64,000 nt of DNA, taken from the NCBI GenBank assembly GCA_018292915.2, contig JACVVK020000055.1:1952501-2016500 (forward strand), written 5' to 3'. Position 1 is the first letter of the stretch. Each line of letters starts with the position of its first letter. The notes beneath the pieces are model-generated. The model saw only the letters and a list, made by a program, of their open reading frames with translations, searched no databases and was not told the origin of the DNA. The stretch comes from Batillaria attramentaria (lineage: Eukaryota; Mollusca; Gastropoda; Batillariidae). The position numbers and the translations under genes were made by a program. This document shows positions 54,801 through 64,000 of this stretch, one piece after another.

Positions 54801-55582
54801 GTCTATATTTAAAGTCTCTTTTGTCTCCCCAGCGTTCTCCAACACAAACACAACCTTACCCCATTTGTGCGTTTCGAGATTCAGAGATCTAAATGTCCGA
54901 AAACACTCTCGGTATCACGTGTACGGTGTACTCACCATGTACCAGCAAACGTGTTTTCCAACACTTCTCCCGCAATTTCTGGCTTACTGCTAAGTTTATC
55001 ATCCAAACCATGAAACTTTCGCCTGGCTACTTCTTACCACGGCACCTATTCACTAAAACACCTCAGTGGCGACCACCAGACGTCAACATTTTGTTCAACC
55101 TCAGTCGCAAACGAGGTGTAAGTTGCAGAACTATTCAAAGGAGAATGCAGGAAAAGTGTTCTCATTGGCAAAGGAGCCGTCAAGGGACAGTTACTCTTGT
55201 CTGAGTCGCGCTGATAAGGCCCCAGACTGAAGTACAGGCTCGCGCGTGGATTCCACGTTCGTTGGCAGGAGGACTAGAACCGGAAGAACGCGGGAAAAAC
55301 TCGTTTGTGACAGGGAATGTGCCATCACCGAAAATCGTTGTCGACTGTAGTCCGACGTGTACTTTTTCAGCCCTGCCTTATCCTGTTTCATGCGGATTAC
55401 CTGCCCTATGGTAACCACTGGGAACTGCTGGTACAACTGGTTCCGAAAATGATCTTTGTGCACCGCAAGGCACCCAACTCCATCTTTGGTAGACCAGTCC
55501 ATGTTGTGGAGCACCAATCAGACGTCGCCCGTTTAGAAGCCATGACAGGTAGTCTCTCTCTCTCTGTGTTTCAGTGAGCGTG

Positions 55583-55621
<39 letters not shown>

Positions 55622-56252
55622 AGTTCTCAGAAAACACACCCAGTCAAAAAGTGAACTTCCGGAGACAAACACGGCCACAGCCCGCGAATCTCCAAAGAAA
55701 ATATAGTATGATATAGTGATTTATTGTAAAACTGATTGAATGAACTTGCATCAGTTGATTAGTTTTTCTCTCTCCAATGAACCAGAGTTTGGAGGGATCT
55801 ACTCTGACTTCGACTACGTTCTCCTCAACCCTTTAGACGACCTTCTGAACCACAATGTTGTCATGGGAATGGAAAATGGTATATTTGGTAACGGGTTCTA
55901 CATGGGGCAGCCCGGGGCGACCTTCTTCAAGTACTGGTACGATTCTTATCACACTTTTGACGACACACAGTGGGCGAGACACTCGTGCACAGTGCCGTAC
56001 AAGATCTTTAAGAAACATCCCAACCTTGTCCACGTGGTGAATACGTTTCACGAGCCAAACTGGTCCATCATATATAGAGATTTCTACACAAAGCCGTTTA
56101 ACTGGACGAAGGTGTATGGCATCCATCTCTACAGCAAGTTGTTCTCAGGAATTCTCAACGGTAGACTAGAAACACTGAAGAGTTCCGTGGGAGAAATAAC
56201 GCGTTACACGTTATTCGGAAACAGTCAGGCTTGCCTGAACAAAACTCACTAA
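50925..56252 (+). CDS. Type II membrane glycosyltransferase, Gly_transf_sug/DXD family, copy 1
   Basis: Exons: 50925-51045, 51631-51717, 52308-52699, 55371-55548 and 55786-56252. They give 1245 nt (414 residues) with phases 1,1,0,1. The short N-terminal tail is basic (CTRR), and one membrane segment follows at about 17-29 (IIILLFFAGFMVW). This is the type II topology of Golgi glycosyltransferases. A stem region (41-165) follows. The fold starts at IPKLVHFV (170-177), continues with FPFYSFVSIVSAFRVVQ, and carries the metal/nucleotide-sugar motif DFD at 267-269 in GGIYSDFDYVLLNPL. Family members transfer hexoses such as galactose or mannose from nucleotide sugars; the substrate here is unknown. 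The second exon (87 nt) was added because both copies conserve its splice sites, length and frame. Intron 3 holds a 1.4-kb repeat element that copy 2 lacks. Confidence 0.88.
51774..51852. repeat. (TC)n-(AC)n microsatellite
   Basis: It lies shortly after the 87-nt exon. Copy 2 has a related but differently expanded tract at 59340-59575. Confidence 0.95.
52741..54159. mobile_element. TIR element built of about nine ~150-bp units centred on CAAGGTCA
   Basis: Ends TTGGCTCACTTGTG (52741-52754) and CACAAGTGAGCCAA (54146-54159) are perfect 14-bp inverted repeats. The interior repeats units with TCAAGGTCA or its complement near 52940, 53092, 53241, 53394, 53545, 53698, 53838, 53987 and 54131. Neighbouring units alternate in type, giving a dimer of about 300 bases. 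There is no transposase. It is present only in copy 1. Confidence 0.85.
55577..55620. repeat. (GT)n microsatellite
   Basis: In the last intron of glycosyltransferase copy 1; the equivalent tract in copy 2 is at about 63192-63240. Confidence 0.9.
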
Positions 56253-58913
56253 GCCATCCACATCTGGCGTCAACTGAGAAGTGACCATGCTGATCACAAT
56301 ACTTTGTTAAGACTGGTGTGTGAGGCTGTTTGTTAGAAGGGGAGAACTGGCACTGACTTCATGCTCATGTGTGTAAACAATGTCTGTCTATCATGCCACC
56401 GTGTGTCGCCTGTTTGTGTGTGACAAACTGTAAGTTATTATCAGCTTTTTCTACAGATAGTAGAGCGATATACTGAGATAAAACTTGACACGCTGGTAGT
56501 TGGTGGTGTCTTGGGAAGGATATCAATTTAAGTGGTCTCTCACAAAGTCAAAAGTTGTGATAAAGTTCTGAAAAGTAATATTTCAAACAGTTAATAGCTT
56601 CTCACTCCAGGCTTGTTTACAAGAGAAAATATATGAGGCGCCATTTGCACGAAGCGGACGTGTGGGCTGAAGCTGGTTGTTGAACAGTATACCTTTCGCA
56701 CTGTTTGTGCCTTTGGCATGTACGAAACTGTGCTGAAACTATGATATCAGTTAATGAAACCTACCTTAGTGATTAATCTCAGTGTTAAAAACCGAGTTTT
56801 CGCGTAAAGCTGAGGTGTAAAACCAAGCTTCAGCTTTGGTGAACAGCCGCAAGCCGGTTTGGTGCAAACGTCGCTTCATATGAAATCAGTGACTGACCGC
56901 TCCCGCTTGAAATTTACCCATGACTTGTTTGGTATAGGTATGTACGTGAAATGTTTGTTGCATTGTCTGGGCAGTTTGTCGTGTTCATCTTCGAAACGTT
57001 TGCTCCATTTCTGTGTGTTCTCTTATGATTTGCTTGCCCCAAAGCCCTATCAGTATCGCTATGCTTACACAGCTACCTGCCGCAGCAGAAAATTAATGAA
57101 CTCAGTTGCAGACGACTTCCCATTTGGCGAATCTTTCGTTAGATTTGCGAGGTCTCCGAAACGATTTTACGGCTTCGAAACAAGGAAACAGTTGACGAAA
57201 GTCAAGCGCTCATGGGACCGCGTCTGAAAGGCTGGTTTACCGCAATGTCAAAGGCAGTGGAATTTTTTTTAAAGCCTGGTGGGTATTAGACAGGGACTTT
57301 AGCAGTGTTTACGTGGGTATCGCCTTTGTTAACAAAAAAAAAAAAATCAACCTCCTTTCCGTTGACGGTACATCCAGGGCTACCGCACGGCTCTTCACCA
57401 ATCGCTGTAGGAGAACTAAAATGAAATGAAAACAAATCTTGTTCTTTAAAAGCTGTTGTCTTCTGATTACACGTAGACTCTATTTTATTTTCATGCAATT
57501 ACTGCTGTACTTTTTTTTCTCCTGATATCCTCCATATTCCAAATGGGGCTACTGGAATAAAATATCTTGTTTTGTTATTTGTATCTTGTACATGTTGTTG
57601 ATAATAAAATTAAGAAACAATTCTAAACCTGCGTTTTGGGTTCTTCTTATTCATGAGAGAGAATTTCCTGTGAGCTCTTTCTAACGAGCTGAAGCTTGGT
57701 TTTACAACTCAGCTTTACGCGAAAACTCAGGGTTCTATTTTGACACGAACATGGCCGATGGCGGTGTATTGTTGGGTATCCGCTGGTGCCGTTTTTCCAA
57801 AGACCCCTTTCATGTTTTCAGTTTAATGCTGAAAAAATGACGCAGTGACAACTAGCCCAGCTATGAAAATTGACGTCACAACGTCATGGGCGTTTGACGT
57901 CAACAAAGAACTCTTCAACGGCATGACGGTGGTCGATCTTTGTGATCCAGCACGAGTGAGTAAATTTTTATCATCACTGTTTTTGAGATGTTTACATCCT
58001 GAATGACAGCAAGCTAGCCAGCTAACGACAAAATCACCAGTCAGCGGCCAACTGACCAACAAAACGACCTCTCGATCGACCATACAACCAACTGACGAAG
58101 GAAACGACCGACCAGAAAATCATTCGACATTCCAGCCAACCAAACGATGAACTAACGAACCCAAACTGAACTACAGGTCCTCTGGATTTCTAGTGTTTGT
58201 GTCGTATATGTATACTCCAGTCTTGTTCGCAACAAGCGTCCTTCACAAAATGTTGGACTCGCCGGTCGTATGCACACACACTCTAGATCCGCTTCTGTCT
58301 TTCTACGTACGTGCACGAAAATCACAGTGTCGTCTGCTCACAGCCCGAAGGAAAACCACAGCGACATTTTGCTCTTTTTCTGTAAAGGGTACTTACTTAC
58401 TTAGGCCCTTGGCTCCACGTGGAGCATAGGCCATCGACAACCCTTCGCCATCGCACTCTGTTCTGGGCTAGTCTTGCCACTCCAGTCCAGTTGGTCCCCT
58501 GCTTACATAGCTCTGCCTCAGTGTCCCGCCTCCAGCTGTTGGGTAATCCCACCAATATTTGTTCGAAAATGGACGGTCAGTTCCACATTTTTCTTTCAGT
58601 CTCCAGGGATGTGCTTTTAACCCAAATTATGATGTTCAAACAATGTGTGCACCTCTAGCTCTCTACATATTTTACGAAAGATTCCGCATAATGTTTCGCC
58701 ACCAGAAGCAGAAATTTCGTAACTGGAGGCTGAAAAACATGCGTCCATTTTCGAACGAATATGTGGAATTGCCCTAAACCATAATACATGCGATCTCACA
58801 AGCTATGCAAACAAGTGAGACGTAATGGTAATCATGCACGCCAAGCGGTGAAGGTTTATAATTATTCTAAATATTGTCAGTCTAACTGCCGGGATACATT
58901 TGATTGCAGGAAC
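56253..58913. other. 3' flank of copy 1 and 5' flank of copy 2
   Basis: I found no gene. AATAAA at 57556-57561 could be the polyadenylation signal of copy 1 if its 3' UTR is about 1.3 kb long. 57850-58160 and 58270-58375 match the sequence upstream of copy 1. 58385-58570 is a repeat with GGAGCATAGGCCATCGACAA. 58560-58772 is an imperfect foldback whose arms include GTTCGAAAATGGAC and GTCCATTTTCGAAC. Confidence 0.5.
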
Positions 58914-63870
<4,957 letters not shown>

Positions 63871-64000
63871 GACATCCACATCTGGCGTCAACTAAGAACT
63901 GACCATGCTGATGACCGTACTTTGTTAAAGATCTGCAATCTCAGCAAAAAGCCGTAAACATTGCGTTTTTTTAAAAGTGCGACTCCTTCGACTGTGCATA

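Noticed and set aside
55191..55517. Minus-strand frame of 108 codons (also 61432-61758)
   Set aside because: It is the antisense of the conserved glycosyltransferase exon 4 and its upstream intron; conservation comes from the duplication.

Overview
This is a eukaryotic nuclear sequence, most likely from a marine gastropod mollusc. The evidence is short exons with GT-AG introns, 5'-truncated LINE fragments, tRNA-headed SINEs, MITE-like foldbacks and very dense (AC)n/(AG)n/(C)n arrays. The multi-exon genes code for a trypsin pair, a pair of secreted EF-hand proteins, a pair of DXD glycosyltransferases and the last exon of an AA15-LPMO-like protein. The mollusc assignment is inference. No gene here is bacterial, and I found no intact tRNA, rRNA or CRISPR array.

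Layout. 1-4979: repeats, including a 42-bp inverted repeat around degenerate telomere-like CCCTAA units. 4980-5857 (+): the last exon of a probable chitin-active LPMO-like secreted protein. 5858-8683: repeats and microsatellites. 8684-15167 (-) and 23505-27550 (-): two complete seven-exon trypsinogen genes with the same intron phases, separated by 8 kb of repeats and a broken LINE (about 20660-23310). 27551-32190: repeats with nested SINEs. 32788-39604 (+) and 41074-47211 (+): two five-exon genes for small secreted four-EF-hand proteins. Each has a candidate TATA box and a non-coding first exon, and in each the AATAAA overlaps the stop codon. 47212-50924: inverted-repeat elements. 50925-56252 (+) and 58914-63870 (+): two five-exon type II membrane glycosyltransferases (Gly_transf_sug/DXD). 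The second copy has a one-base homopolymer difference that breaks the membrane-anchor exon, and it carries a hAT-like transposon in its last intron. The first copy shows that transposon site empty.

The window is three tandem gene duplications in a row, with repeats that differ between copies. I built the gene models by hand from splice sites, phase agreement and comparison between paralogues. The trypsin propeptide exons and the 87-nt glycosyltransferase stem exons were found because phase and paralogue comparison required or supported them. The products are secreted or Golgi-type proteins: proteases, calcium binders, a glycosyltransferase and a chitin-active candidate. Nothing in the sequence shows that they act in one pathway.
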